Positions 7,454-17,916 are shown, numbered from the stretch's first letter. The stretch is 64,000 nt of DNA from Cupriavidus sp. IDO (GCF_000812465.1 NZ_JWMA01000015.1:1-64000); one strand, 5' to 3'. A program made the numbers and translations. The notes: generated from the letters alone by a model not told the origin.

Positions 7454-7735
7454 ATGAAAAAGGGCTTATGGCTGGGCTTTGCGGTGGTGTCTTTGGCTGG
7501 CTGCGCATCGGTATCGGACGTGACCCCTTGGGGCAACGGCACCTACATGGTTGCGAGTCACGTTAGAGGAGGAATGACCTCTTGGAACGAAGTCAAGGCC
7601 ATGGCAGTGACGAAAGCCAACGACTACTGCCAGAAGCAGGGCAAGGCTATGGAGCTTGTGGGGGACATCGGTACGGCTGGGGTTCGCGGCTGGACGCCTC
7701 AGGAGGCCGAGGTCAAGTTCAAGTGTGTCGCCTGA
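7454..7735 (+). CDS. Small predicted lipoprotein (cargo of the tRNA-linked remnant)
   Basis: A 93-aa protein with a signal peptide, MKKGLWLGFAVVSLAGCAS, ending in the lipobox LAGC, so export and lipidation at the Cys are predicted. The mature part is short and carries the pattern YMVASHVRGGMTSWNEVKAM and a Cys near each end. GGGGAAG precedes the ATG at 7454; the longer frame from 7415 would hide the signal peptide. Function is unknown. It is the only intact gene between the two attachment-like repeats. Confidence 0.7.
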   Translation: MKKGLWLGFAVVSLAGCASVSDVTPWGNGTYMVASHVRGGMTSWNEVKAMAVTKANDYCQKQGKAMELVGDIGTAGVRGWTPQEAEVKFKCVA

Positions 7736-8003
7736 CCGCTGGCTCTCGGGCTGGGGCAATTTGAACGCCCCACTCGAGGGGAGCCCGACGCAGAAGTCAT
7801 CCGGGTTAGTCCTCGGCTCGCGCCTGTTCAGATTCGACCACAGGGGCCGGTGTACCAACAGGAGGCCAATTGCTGTACCAACGGGACTTTGCTGAAGCCC
7901 TAAAAGTCAGCGGGCGCTAACCTCAAATGTCTTGCCACACTTGCTATTTAGTACCACGGCCTCCCGCCAGGAAGGAACCATGGGTGCCTGTCGGCGGGAC
8001 CAG

Positions 8004-8548
8004 GTCCCTCTCCCAACGAGCCGGCATTGGCTGTGGCCTGCCTATGGCGCAACTGGCCGGGCGGGGCCAATTTCTCACTATGCTGATCCCCAACGCTGAC
8101 AGTCACTGGCCAAGTTTCATCTGGAAATCTGGCGGGGTAGAACTGCTTGCAACGCAACAGAGCTAACCCGCGCGACGGGCGGGGGCTGGCAGCCACCCGC
8201 AAGCGCCTGTCATCGGCCAATGTGCTCGCTAAGCACAATCCAGAGAGTCCCGCTGTCCAACATGGCACTCCAAACCTCGGCCTTCTCTCGCGGCTCGGCT
8301 CGAGTTATTCTTAACACGTTACGGAATCTTACAGCGGTGGCACGGGTCCGCCGGGTACGATACGGCAGTAGCGTGCCCTTCTTCGGGCGGTGTAATTGCG
8401 TCCCCCACTGGTCGTTTTCGCTATTTCCGCGCGAGAAAGCCGACAAAGTTGACCAAGGCGGGCCGCCAAGCGGGATGCTCGGGCGAGCCCCAATGGGTGG
8501 GGCTGTAATTTTATGTAATGATTGAAAGCTAGTCCGGCAACGCGAGAA
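8004..8548. other. Non-coding stretch between the element remnant and the glycosyltransferase gene
   Basis: About 545 nt downstream of the right attachment-like repeat. Short open frames exist on both strands but have no convincing ribosome sites or recognisable products. I see no tRNA, terminator with a T-run, or clear promoter. Together with 7736-7986 it is probably decayed element or intergenic DNA. Confidence 0.5.
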
Positions 8549-9763
8549 ATGCTGGCGGTGGAGGAGAAATTGCGAGTGCTGTTCACGAACTTCCATCGTG
8601 GCAACGGTGGAGGACACGATACGTATGTGATCAACCTGCTGGCCGGGCTGGTGCAATGGCATGAAGTGACCGTGGCTACTCCACGGACTAGCCGTCTGTT
8701 CCGGCTCGCCAGCGGCCGCGCAGGCGTCAAAGTGGCGGCGGTTGACTTTGCGCCGCGGGGCCTGTGCTGGCTGCGCGAGTTGTGGACGCTCTGGCGGCTC
8801 ATCAGCCTTGGGCGTTTCGACATCATCCATGTCAACGGTTCAGCTGATCATAAGCTGGTCATGCTCGTGCGGCTGGTTGCCCTGCACCGGCCGCGCATTG
8901 TCTATACGAAGCACAACGATCACCGCAGCAACAGTGTCGGCAACTGGCTGCGCGCTTGGCTTGGTACCCATCATGTGATTGCGGTCAGCGACTATGTCGC
9001 CCGGAAGCTGCACGCGTCCCCGTACCGCCGTGTGCCGGTCACTACCGTAAGCCACGGCATCGACATCGATCACTTTGCACCGCCGGCGCCGGCTGAGGCC
9101 GATGCGCTGCGGGCGCGATACTTCGGGGCCGGGGAGGCATGCGCGGTCTTCGTCAGCACTGCGGGGACCAAGTACGAGAAGGGCTGGACCGACCTGGTCG
9201 AAGCCGTTGCACAATTGCCCGCCCACTTGCGGAGCCGAACCCGCGTAATCCTGGCTGGCGAAGCGCCCTTGCCGAGCATGACCCGCAGGGTCGCGTCACT
9301 GGGGCTCACCGACCAGGTCGTTTTCACCGGCTTGCTGGACGATGTCCGTTCCACGCTGATGGCAGGGCACGCCGCCTTTGTGCTGTCGCGGCGCGAGACT
9401 TTGTCGTTTGCCTGCCGCGAAGCCATGGCAATGGGCCTGCCTGTACTGGTTTCCGATGCCGGCGGCCTGCCGGAGAACGTGACCGACGGGCTGGACGGCT
9501 GGGTGGTGCCGTGTGCCAACATCGCGGCACTACGGGCCCGGCTGGAGCAAATCCTGTCCGCGCCCGATCGGCTGGCCGAGATGGGAGGGGCTGCCCTGTC
9601 AAAGAGTCGGGCGCACTTTGGCCTGGATACCTTCGTCGCCGGCACACTCGCCGTGTACCAGGCAGCCCTCGAAGCGGGGGTGCCGTCTAAACCCCGGCAA
9701 GCTGCGCTGACCCAGTGCCCGGCCAGTCACGAACTTCCCACGCCATGTCGATCCCGATCCTGA
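8549..9763 (+). CDS. Glycosyltransferase family 4 (GT-B) protein
   Basis: A protein of about 404 aa with a GT-B layout. The N-terminal half starts LRVLFTNFHRGNGGGHDTYV, with the glycine-rich acceptor-side loop. The C-terminal half contains FVSTAGTKYEKGWTDL and the GT4 EX7E motif in RRETLSFACREAMAMG, followed by PVLVSDAGGLPENV, which binds the nucleotide sugar. Such enzymes add a sugar to LPS core or exopolysaccharide at the cytoplasmic face. The start is uncertain: TTG 8522, ATG 8549, GTG 8558 and codons behind GGAGGAG near 8561 are all possible. The stop overlaps the next gene (deacetylase) by 19 nt, implying translational coupling and a shared glycan pathway. Confidence 0.85.
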   Translation: MLAVEEKLRVLFTNFHRGNGGGHDTYVINLLAGLVQWHEVTVATPRTSRLFRLASGRAGVKVAAVDFAPRGLCWLRELWTLWRLISLGRFDIIHVNGSADHKLVMLVRLVALHRPRIVYTKHNDHRSNSVGNWLRAWLGTHHVIAVSDYVARKLHASPYRRVPVTTVSHGIDIDHFAPPAPAEADALRARYFGAGEACAVFVSTAGTKYEKGWTDLVEAVAQLPAHLRSRTRVILAGEAPLPSMTRRVASLGLTDQVVFTGLLDDVRSTLMAGHAAFVLSRRETLSFACREAMAMGLPVLVSDAGGLPENVTDGLDGWVVPCANIAALRARLEQILSAPDRLAEMGGAALSKSRAHFGLDTFVAGTLAVYQAALEAGVPSKPRQAALTQCPASHELPTPCRSRS

Positions 9764-10470
9764 CCTATCACCAGATTGATATCGTGCCGCCCCATGGCAC
9801 GCCGTTACGTGGCCTGACCGTCAGCCCTGCGCAGTTCCGCCAGCAGATCGCCTGGATGCGCCGGCTGGGCTATCGCGGCCTGTCGATGCGCGAGCTCATG
9901 CCCTATATCCGGGGCAAGGCTACCGGCAAAGTGTTCGGGATTACGTTTGACGACGGCTTCCGCAATGTCCACCGGTATGCGCTGCCCGTCCTTGCGGAGT
10001 TCGGCTTCAGTGCCACCAATTACTTTGTGTCCGGCCAGATCGGCGGCAGCAATGTCTGGGACGCCAGCCATGGCGTACTGCCTGCTCCGCTGATGAACGG
10101 CGAAGAGGTGCGGGAATGGGCGCGCCTCGGCAATGAAGTCGGCGCCCATACGGTCGACCACGTACACCTGCCGGCATTGCCGCCGGCTGAAGCCCGCCGG
10201 CAGATTGAAGCCTCCAAGGCAGCCCTGGAGGACTTGGTGGCTATGCCGGTCACGGCGTTTTGCTACCCCTACGGCGAACAGCAGTCGGCGCACCGGGAAA
10301 TGGTGCGCGAGGCCGGCTACGACAATGCCACGCTGACGCAGCGCGGGCTGGCGCGCGCCGATGACAACGCCTTTGGCCTGCCCCGCGTCAACGTGCACTG
10401 CGGTACCAACCTTTTGCGCTTCCTGCAGAAATGCCTGACGCGGCATGAGGACAAGCGGCGGGGCTATTGA
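9745..10470 (+). CDS. Polysaccharide deacetylase (NodB-homology) family protein
   Basis: A 241-aa NodB-type carbohydrate esterase. The motifs are TFDDGF (catalytic base Asp and metal Asp), HTVDHVHL (metal-binding His pair), and FCYPYG near the C-terminal end of the barrel. These metal-dependent enzymes remove acetyl groups from N-acetyl sugars. No signal peptide is visible, so it may act in the cytoplasm on a lipid-linked precursor. The ATG at 9745 lies inside the end of the glycosyltransferase gene; the open frame from 9715 is less likely. The pair probably modifies LPS core or a surface polysaccharide, but no other biosynthetic genes are adjacent. Confidence 0.87.
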   Translation: MSIPILTYHQIDIVPPHGTPLRGLTVSPAQFRQQIAWMRRLGYRGLSMRELMPYIRGKATGKVFGITFDDGFRNVHRYALPVLAEFGFSATNYFVSGQIGGSNVWDASHGVLPAPLMNGEEVREWARLGNEVGAHTVDHVHLPALPPAEARRQIEASKAALEDLVAMPVTAFCYPYGEQQSAHREMVREAGYDNATLTQRGLARADDNAFGLPRVNVHCGTNLLRFLQKCLTRHEDKRRGY

Positions 10471-10557
10471 CCTCGGGTTTCCTTAAGTACCTCTCCATCG
10501 AATGTCTGGGTGGCCGGTACTCCATGCTACGATTTCCCGCCTAGACCGGAGGTCGTC

Positions 10558-10761
10558 ATGACAATCGAAAGCTACCAGGGCTACACCGTCCGCGGCTTTG
10601 CCAAGCAGCTTGGCGACGGATCCTTCGAGGCATCCGGTGCAGTCGAAAAGGACGGGCACCCTGTGGAAGGCTCGGATCCCCTGGGCTACTACCCCTCGTT
10701 TGAGCGCGCTGCGGCAGCCGGGATCGCATGGGCGAAAGCCTGGGTTGACGATCACGGCTGA
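10558..10761 (+). CDS. Small conserved-looking hypothetical protein
   Basis: A 67-aa protein behind GGAGG seven nt before the ATG. It contains YQGYTVRGFAKQLGDGSFEA and ends AAAAGIAWAKAWVDDHG. The overall pattern (short beta-rich start, then a helix rich in Ala and aromatic residues) resembles the 79-aa protein at 11312-11551, which also ends in a helix starting with charged residues. No signal peptide or membrane segment. I do not recognise a function. Confidence 0.6.
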   Translation: MTIESYQGYTVRGFAKQLGDGSFEASGAVEKDGHPVEGSDPLGYYPSFERAAAAGIAWAKAWVDDHG

Positions 10762-10961
10762 AGCCTCCGGAGTTCTTCCGCCCACACTCGGGGAATCGCC
10801 TCCCGCGCGCCGGCGCCATGCCAGGCACGCTCATCGCCGCCGCTCATGTGCGCGCCTCGTTGTAGGAGAAATCCCTGTTGCCGGAGAACACATCTCCTAC
10901 ATCCGGCTGGCAACCCGACGCATATGCTGAAACAAGCCGAAAGGTGGAGCAGGAGAGACTT

Positions 10962-11177
10962 ATGAAGCCCATTCTTGTGCTGCTCGCCGCTTCCGTTGCA
11001 TTGCTCAGCGGTTGCGTTGTGGCGCCCTATGGTGACGAGCACCGAGGCGGTGGCGGGTATTACGGCGGAGATGGCCGGGGGGATCACGACCGGGATCACG
11101 ATCACGATCGTGGCGATCGCGACCGGGGCGAACATCGGGACTACGGTGGAGACAGGGATCGGGGGATGCGCTACTAA
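10962..11177 (+). CDS. Small Asp/His/Arg/Gly-rich lipoprotein
   Basis: A 71-aa protein. The signal peptide MKPILVLLAASVALLSGC ends in the lipobox LLSGC. The mature part is low complexity: a Gly/Tyr stretch, then alternating Asp, His and Arg (for example DHDRDHDHDRGDRDRG). AGGAGAG lies about 6 nt before the ATG. Asp/His repeats could bind divalent metals at the outer membrane, but that is speculation. The repetitive coding sequence (GATCACGA-type units) may be prone to length change. Confidence 0.65.
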   Translation: MKPILVLLAASVALLSGCVVAPYGDEHRGGGGYYGGDGRGDHDRDHDHDRGDRDRGEHRDYGGDRDRGMRY

Positions 11178-11311
11178 GCCGCGCCAACGTGTGTACATTG
11201 GCCGACTATGCCTCGCGCCCTTGAAGGGTGTGGGTCCATCCCTGGCGTTGGACTGATGTGCCCGCGTGCTTTGCCACCTGCTACGCTTCCCTGAAACAGC
11301 CGGAGGCAGCC

Positions 11312-11551
11312 ATGTCCAGTCACGTTTTCGTTGAAGAAGGGGAGTATTTCTGCCACTGCTCAGTCTGGGAGGCGAAGGACGGAAAATGGGAGGCATCCGT
11401 GCTGTTCGAGCGGAAGATCGACCATACCAACGAATTTGTTCCCGGCCTGAGGCACAAGATCAGGGATCGGTTTGCCAGCCGTGACGAGGCAATGCGCGAG
11501 GCCGTGGCCTATGCCAGGGCGTGTGTCGAGAACACGAAGACGGGCCTGTAG
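11312..11551 (+). CDS. Small hypothetical protein
   Basis: A 79-aa protein with GGAGG seven nt before the ATG at 11312; the open frame from 11228 has no ribosome site. It starts MSSHVFVEEGEYFCHCSVWE and ends in a helix containing EAMREAVAYARACVE. It is soluble and acidic-to-neutral, without a recognisable domain. It lies in a run of short monocistronic genes and ends 21 nt before the convergent SMR transporter. Confidence 0.6.
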   Translation: MSSHVFVEEGEYFCHCSVWEAKDGKWEASVLFERKIDHTNEFVPGLRHKIRDRFASRDEAMREAVAYARACVENTKTGL

Positions 11552-11572
11552 CGCGGTGCTCCCGCCCCGGAC

Positions 11573-11905
11573 TCAGTGCCCGCTGGTCTTTGAGAACAGC
11601 TGGATCACCCCCACCCCCGCAATAATCAGCCCGATCCCCAGGCATGCCGCCAGATCCGGGATCTGCCGGTACAGCACCATGGCGATCAGCGTGACCAGCA
11701 CGATGCCGGCGCCGCTCCAGATGGCATAGGCCACGCCGACCGGGACGGTCTTCATGACAAGCATCAGCAGGTAGAAGGCGACGACGTAGCCGCCAGCCAC
11801 CAGCAGGCTCGGCAGCAGCCTGGTGAAGCCCTGGGAGGCCTTCAGGCTGCTGGTTGCGATGACTTCGGCGACGATGGCGAGAGTGAGCAGGAGATAGCCG
11901 TTCAT
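11573..11905 (-). CDS. Small multidrug resistance (SMR/EmrE-like) efflux transporter
   Basis: A 110-aa protein with four transmembrane helices, the standard SMR size. The essential membrane-embedded Glu is present (LTLAIVAEVIATSSLKAS, Glu14), as are GVAYAIWSGAGIV in helix 3 and the short polar C-terminus. SMR proteins exchange protons for cationic drugs or guanidinium as dimers in the inner membrane. No paired SMR gene is adjacent, so a homodimer is likely. Substrate is not predictable here. Confidence 0.9.
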   Translation of the reverse strand: MNGYLLLTLAIVAEVIATSSLKASQGFTRLLPSLLVAGGYVVAFYLLMLVMKTVPVGVAYAIWSGAGIVLVTLIAMVLYRQIPDLAACLGIGLIIAGVGVIQLFSKTSGH

Positions 11906-12148
11906 AGGTGAGGCGCAATGGTGTCTGGTGCAGTTGGAGTCGGCATCTTAGGCGCACATGCCTCTGTTGCGCCAATGCCGCGCCCTCCCTTGCGGTGGTT
12001 GTGCCGAATGCATTTGAGGGTTTGAATGCATGTTATGCGCAGCGCGCATGCAATCCGACGGGATTGCCAGGCAGTCGCGGTAGCAATCTGACCAACCGGC
12101 AAGAAATAACAGGACCGGTGGCAGGATTTGGGTGTCAAGGGGAGCGGT

Positions 12149-12661
12149 TTGAATAGCAATAATGGGAGTGACGGGGCAACGGCATGGCCGACCTTGCCTT
12201 TGGTCGTTGGCGAGGAGGCGGATGAGAGTGGCGTCTGGCAGAACACCATCGCTGCGGCGGATTATGCACTCGAGGAGGCCAGCCGCATCCAGCGTGGCGT
12301 GCAGAGCAACCTGAAGCTGGTGCAGGAGGTCCGCGCCCTGCGCGAGGAATTGCGCAAGGCGCATGCGGAAATCGACCGCTACCGTGGCATGCATGCCCGG
12401 GTGGTGGTGGGCATGCGCCAGCTGGAGGACGACAATGCCGGGCAACTGAGCCGCCTGCAGACCGATAACGAGATGCTGCTGGTGCGCCATCGGGTCTACA
12501 AGCTGCTGGCGGAGCACTATGCGATGGCGGCGCTGCGCTTCGAGCCGGCCGTCTTTGCCGAGCATCGCGACAAGGTCCTGCACCACATCCTGTTCCAGCG
12601 CCGCAAGGGCGTACCGGTCGGCCAGATCAGCGCGGCGGATATCGGGTTCCTGCTGCTCTAG
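12149..12661 (+). CDS. Coiled-coil hypothetical protein
   Basis: A protein of about 170 aa. A helical region at about 45-120 is heptad-like and charged (VQEVRALREELRKAHAEIDR), predicted to form a coiled coil. The C-terminal third contains KLLAEHYAMAALRFEPAVF and ends VGQISAADIGFLLL. The start is a TTG at 12149 behind AAGGGGAG; another TTG at 12128 is less well placed. No signal peptide or membrane span. Function unknown. Confidence 0.6.
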   Translation: MNSNNGSDGATAWPTLPLVVGEEADESGVWQNTIAAADYALEEASRIQRGVQSNLKLVQEVRALREELRKAHAEIDRYRGMHARVVVGMRQLEDDNAGQLSRLQTDNEMLLVRHRVYKLLAEHYAMAALRFEPAVFAEHRDKVLHHILFQRRKGVPVGQISAADIGFLLL

Positions 12662-12864
12662 CTCGTCTCAGGCAACTTGTCGCAGGCGCAGCACGTACAG
12701 CGCCAGCATGCTGCAGCGCGGCTTCGCGCTCGGCCGGGGTCTGCATGGCCACGGCCACCATTGCGGGGCGGCGGGATGGGACCTACTCGGCACGGCCGCC
12801 ATCTTCGCACGAGTGCCACGCCGTCACCAACGCCGCCCCGGGGACTCCCCGGGGGCTGGCTGCA

Positions 12865-13800
12865 TCAGTCCGCCACCTTGTCGCTCGGGAACTTGAAGGA
12901 ATCGCGCAGGAGGTAGCTCATGGGGATGTCGAGCTTGATGCCGTGCGGCGGGATCGGCGACTGGAACCATTTCTTGTACAGCTTCTGGGTGTCCTGGTCA
13001 TAGATGGCCGCGACAAGCGTCTTGTCGACCAGCCTTTTGAATTCCTCGTCCCGCTTCGAGAGCATGATGGCGTACGGCTCGATGGTCAGCAGGTCGCCGG
13101 TGACGGTGAAGTCGGCCGGGTTGCTGGCGTTGGCGCGCAGGCCGTAGAGCAGCACGTCGTCCATCACGAAGGCGTCGGCCTTGCCGGCTTCCACCATGGC
13201 GAAGGCCTGGGCGTGGTCCTTGGCCTCGATCACGCGCAGCTGCATCACGCCGGACTCGTCCATCTTGCGCAGCATCGCCAGCGGCGTGGTGCCGGTGGTG
13301 GACACCACGGTCTTGCCGCGCAGGTCCGACCATTTCGCGATGTGCGAGCCGGTCTTGACGATCATCCGGCTGCCGGCGATGTAGTGGGGGATGGTGAAGG
13401 CCACCTGTTCGCGCCGCTCGCGGTTGTTGGTGGTCGAGCCGCATTCCAGGTCGGCCTTGCCCTCGACGATGGCCGGGATGCGGTTGGCCGGCGTGACCGG
13501 CACCCATTCGACCCTGAGCGACGGCATCTTCAGCGCGGTGCGCACGGCATCCGCCACCTTCAGGCAGAGATCCACGGCATAGCCGACCGGCTTGCCATCG
13601 GCCACGAATGAGAACGGCACCGAACTCTCTCGATGGGCGATGCGGATCGCGCCGCTCTGCTGGATATGCTGGAGCACAGGCGCATTGGCCGCGCCGGCCA
13701 TGTTGGGAGAAACCGCCAGCAGGCTGGCGCAGGCAACGGAAATGAAGACAGGCGCCAGCTTCCGGTAGGAAGCCAGGCGCGGCAGACCCGGATTGATCAT
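12865..13800 (-). CDS. Amino-acid ABC transporter substrate-binding protein (SBP family 3)
   Basis: A 311-aa periplasmic binding protein. The signal peptide ends near AVSPNMAGAANA. The family-3 fold follows: IRIAHRESSVPFSFV, GYAVDLCLKVADAV, VEWVPVTPANRIPAIVEGKADLECGS and LRGKTVVSTTGTTPL, similar to glutamate/aspartate-type GltI proteins. A G-rich run precedes the ATG at 13800; upstream in-frame codons lack signal-peptide character. No permease or ATPase gene is adjacent, so it is an orphan binding protein that must work with a transporter encoded elsewhere. Confidence 0.88.
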   Translation of the reverse strand: MINPGLPRLASYRKLAPVFISVACASLLAVSPNMAGAANAPVLQHIQQSGAIRIAHRESSVPFSFVADGKPVGYAVDLCLKVADAVRTALKMPSLRVEWVPVTPANRIPAIVEGKADLECGSTTNNRERREQVAFTIPHYIAGSRMIVKTGSHIAKWSDLRGKTVVSTTGTTPLAMLRKMDESGVMQLRVIEAKDHAQAFAMVEAGKADAFVMDDVLLYGLRANASNPADFTVTGDLLTIEPYAIMLSKRDEEFKRLVDKTLVAAIYDQDTQKLYKKWFQSPIPPHGIKLDIPMSYLLRDSFKFPSDKVAD

Positions 13801-14083
13801 GAAACCCCCCCGTGCAGAAATGACTGAAAAGAAGCTGCGGCTCGCTGCCGTCTCTGGCCGGGTCGGAGCCGGCTCTGGCTTGTCGTTGCTGTGCTGCACC
13901 CCTGAGAACCCATTGCACAATGAATTGGGCCCTGATGACGAGGGCCATTGTTCCACGGCAGACTGGCTGCCGACAACTGGCGCGCTGGTGGCGTACTCGG
14001 CGAGCAACGGTGCCGGCGCACTGGCGTTGACCGGACTTTCCCTTACGGATATTTCCGAACTGGAGCGCGGTGACCGCGATTGC

Positions 14084-14162
14084 TATGCTTGGTCCCGTGC
14101 CTTGCGAGCAGGGCACCGAGGAGAGACTCTTGGGCCCGCAATGCGCGGGCCCTTCTTTTTTT
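14084..14162 (+). ncRNA. Candidate small RNA or attenuated leader upstream of uup
   Basis: A TGCTATGCT element (extended -10-like, 14082-14090) is followed by a hairpin GTGCC-loop-GGCAC and then a strong intrinsic terminator: GGGCCCGC (14132-14139), a short loop, GCGGGCCC (14145-14152) and TTCTTTTTTT. It ends 131 nt before the uup ATG and follows no plus-strand gene, so it would end a short RNA of about 70 nt or act as a regulated terminator in the uup leader. No known RNA family was recognised. Confidence 0.5.
14132..14162 (+). terminator. Intrinsic terminator in the uup leader
   Basis: A perfect 8-bp GC stem with a 5-nt loop, followed by a T-rich tail of 10 nt. There is no plus-strand gene upstream for it to end. 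Confidence 0.85.
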
Positions 14163-14293
14163 GGCGCGGCCGCGGAAGGGCGCCCGCCGGCGCCAGTCGT
14201 CTACAATGCCGCCTACCCGCGCGCCGGCAACGCTCCGCCGCCGCTGCCGCAAGATTCCCGCTTGTTCTCCTATTTCCCGCTGGACCCGCTCCC

Positions 14294-16222
<1,929 letters not shown>

Positions 16223-16243
16223 GGCGCCTGGCCCACCCGCGGC

Positions 16244-16384
16244 CTATCCGCACCAGGCCAGCACCATATTGGTCAGGTCAACAATGAAGCCCGGCCTCAG
16301 ATAGCCCACGAAGCCAAGAGCCAGCGCCGCGGCCAGGGCTGCCAGCCCGGCCGCGCGCGCAACGCGGTGCCGCGCTGCCAGCAT
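16244..16384 (-). CDS. 46-aa single-span membrane protein overlapping the MFS gene
   Basis: An ATG at 16384 shares one base with the TGA of the MFS gene (TGATG), the usual sign of translational coupling. The 46-codon frame encodes a basic N-terminus (MLAARHRVARAAG), an Ala/Leu-rich transmembrane helix, and the tail YLRPGFIVDLTNMVLAWCG. Overlap, an amphipathic-to-hydrophobic layout and a well-formed stop support a real small gene. It could be an accessory subunit of the transporter; no function is known to me. Confidence 0.5.
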   Translation of the reverse strand: MLAARHRVARAAGLAALAAALALGFVGYLRPGFIVDLTNMVLAWCG

Positions 16385-17595
16385 CACGCCGCCACCGGCT
16401 GCGGCCGCGCGAGCGCCTGCTCACGGATTGGCAGGTTCACCAGCGCCGCCAGCACGCCCAGTGCGATCGCGAGCAGCCACACCGTGGTGTAGCCGCCCGT
16501 GCGGTCATACAGGAACCCGCCCAGCCACGCGCCGAGGAAGCTGCCAATCTGGTGCGAGAAGAACACCACGCCGGACAGCATCGACAGATACTTCACGCCA
16601 AATACCTGGGCGATGATGCCGTTGGTCAGCGGCACGGTGGACAGCCACAGGAATCCCATCAGCGCCGCGAACACCCAGGTGCTGGCTACCGTCAGCGGCA
16701 GCAGCAGGTAGCCGGCGATCACCACCGAGCGTGCCACGTAGATGAACGACAGCAGATAGCGCTTGGGCATGCGCTGGCCGATGGCGCCTGCGGTGTAGGT
16801 GCCGAACACGTTGAACAGGCCGATCAGCGCCAGCGCCACCACGGCCACCTTCGGGTCGGTCAGGCCCTTGTCCTTCAGGTACGGCGCCAGGTGCACGCCG
16901 ATGAAGACGACCTGGAAGCCGCAGACGAAGTAGCCCAGCGTGAGCAGCTGGAAGTTGCGGTTGCCGAAGGCTTCGTGGATGGCCTGGCCGATGGTCTGGT
17001 GGTGGCCGCCCGCGTGCGCCACCTGTTCCGGCTCACGCAGCGTCAGCGCCAGCGGCAGCATCACGCATGCCATCAGCGCCATCACGTACAGCGCGTTCTG
17101 CCAGCCCAGTCCGGAGATCAGGCCCTGTTCCACCGGAATCATCAGGAATTGCCCGAACGAGCCCGCCGCCGCGGCGATGCCCATGGCCCACACCCGCTTC
17201 TCGGGGCTGGCCACGCGGCCGATCACGCCGTAGACAATGCTGTAGGTGGTGCCGGACTGGGCGATGCCGATCATCACGCCGGCGCCGGTGGCGAAGGCGG
17301 TGCCGCTGGTGGCCAGTGCCATCACGACCAGGCCGCCCACGTAGAGCGCCACGCCGATCAGCATGATCCGCAGCGCGCCGTATTTGTCGGCCAGCGCGCC
17401 GGCAAACGGCTGGCTGGCGCCCCACATCAGGTTCTGCAGCGCCAGCGCGAAGGCGAAGGTCTCGCGGTTCCAGCCATGGGTCTGGGTGATCGGCAGGTTG
17501 AACAGGCCGAAACCGTGCCGGATACCCATGGAAAGGGTGACGAGCAGGCCGCCGCACACAAGGACGGTGGTCAGGGAGAGTTGTCGGTTCTTCAT
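16384..17595 (-). CDS. MFS transporter (oxalate/formate antiporter-like branch)
   Basis: A 403-aa major facilitator protein with 12 predicted helices. MFS signatures include the loop after helix 2 (FAGALADKYGALRIM) and ERR-like charges in the second half (GTYTAGAIGQRMPKRYLL). The N-terminus (VTLSMGIRHGFGLFNLPITQ) and GAGVMIGIAQSGTTYSIVYG resemble the monocarboxylate/oxalate-formate branch, so an organic-anion substrate is likely but unproven. The ATG at 17595 fits helix 1; the frame runs open upstream for 800 codons only because it is antisense to parE. It overlaps the 46-aa gene at its 3' end. Confidence 0.85.
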   Translation of the reverse strand: MKNRQLSLTTVLVCGGLLVTLSMGIRHGFGLFNLPITQTHGWNRETFAFALALQNLMWGASQPFAGALADKYGALRIMLIGVALYVGGLVVMALATSGTAFATGAGVMIGIAQSGTTYSIVYGVIGRVASPEKRVWAMGIAAAAGSFGQFLMIPVEQGLISGLGWQNALYVMALMACVMLPLALTLREPEQVAHAGGHHQTIGQAIHEAFGNRNFQLLTLGYFVCGFQVVFIGVHLAPYLKDKGLTDPKVAVVALALIGLFNVFGTYTAGAIGQRMPKRYLLSFIYVARSVVIAGYLLLPLTVASTWVFAALMGFLWLSTVPLTNGIIAQVFGVKYLSMLSGVVFFSHQIGSFLGAWLGGFLYDRTGGYTTVWLLAIALGVLAALVNLPIREQALARPQPVAA

Positions 17596-17916
17596 GTCGG
17601 GCTCGGTGCGAGGCCGCGTGGCCCGGGTAGGGCGTCGCCGCCGGTTTTGTCTTTGTTGTTCTTTCCGTCCCGGACGGCGGATTGCCGGAGCCGGTCGCGC
17701 GAGTTTACCCCGGCTGGCGCGAACGCGTATGACGCCGCCGCGCCCCGGGACGGGCGGCAAAAAGACCCGGACGGCCGGCAAAGCTGCGTTTTTGCAACGC
17801 TTCCTTTCCCCACGGGGACAGTCACGCGCTTCCATTACAATGCAGTGCCCGGCACCCCGGCGCGTGCACATTTTCCGCCCGCGGATGGCCGAGACCTCCA
17901 CTTTCGTAGCGACTCC
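17596..17916. other. Divergent intergenic region between the MFS gene and parE
   Basis: A 321-nt gap that must hold promoters for both divergent genes. It contains T-rich patches (TTTTGTCTTTGTTGTTCTTT near 17644-17663). I could not assign a -35/-10 pair with confidence, and I see no dyad operator. Confidence 0.5.

Larger units (their letters stand above)
6855..8003. mobile_element. Remnant of an integrative element at tRNA-Arg, bounded by attL/attR-like repeats
   Basis: The last bases of the tRNA-Arg gene, cctgtcggcgggaccag (6855-6871), recur exactly at 7987-8003. A perfect 17-bp direct repeat of a tRNA 3' end is what tyrosine-integrase elements leave. Between the repeats lie the N-terminal remnant of an integrase directly downstream of the tRNA and one lipoprotein gene; the rest, about 0.7 kb, is non-coding. 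The motif TGTACCAA occurs three times at about 6950-6972 and twice near 7851-7880. The element is far too small to be active and has lost most of its integrase. Confidence 0.75.

Noticed and set aside
7927..8166. 79-codon frame next to the right attachment-like repeat
   Set aside because: It reads through the repeat, has no ribosome site and no recognisable product.
11041..11165. CRISPR-like short repeat (GATCACGA units)
   Set aside because: The units are short, irregular and inside the coding frame of a Asp/His-rich lipoprotein. There are no spacers.
14027..14055. TTGACC with TATTTC as a sigma-70 promoter for the uup leader
   Set aside because: Spacing is 17 but the -10 matches only three bases. 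The nearby TGCTATGCT is a better, still unproven, candidate.
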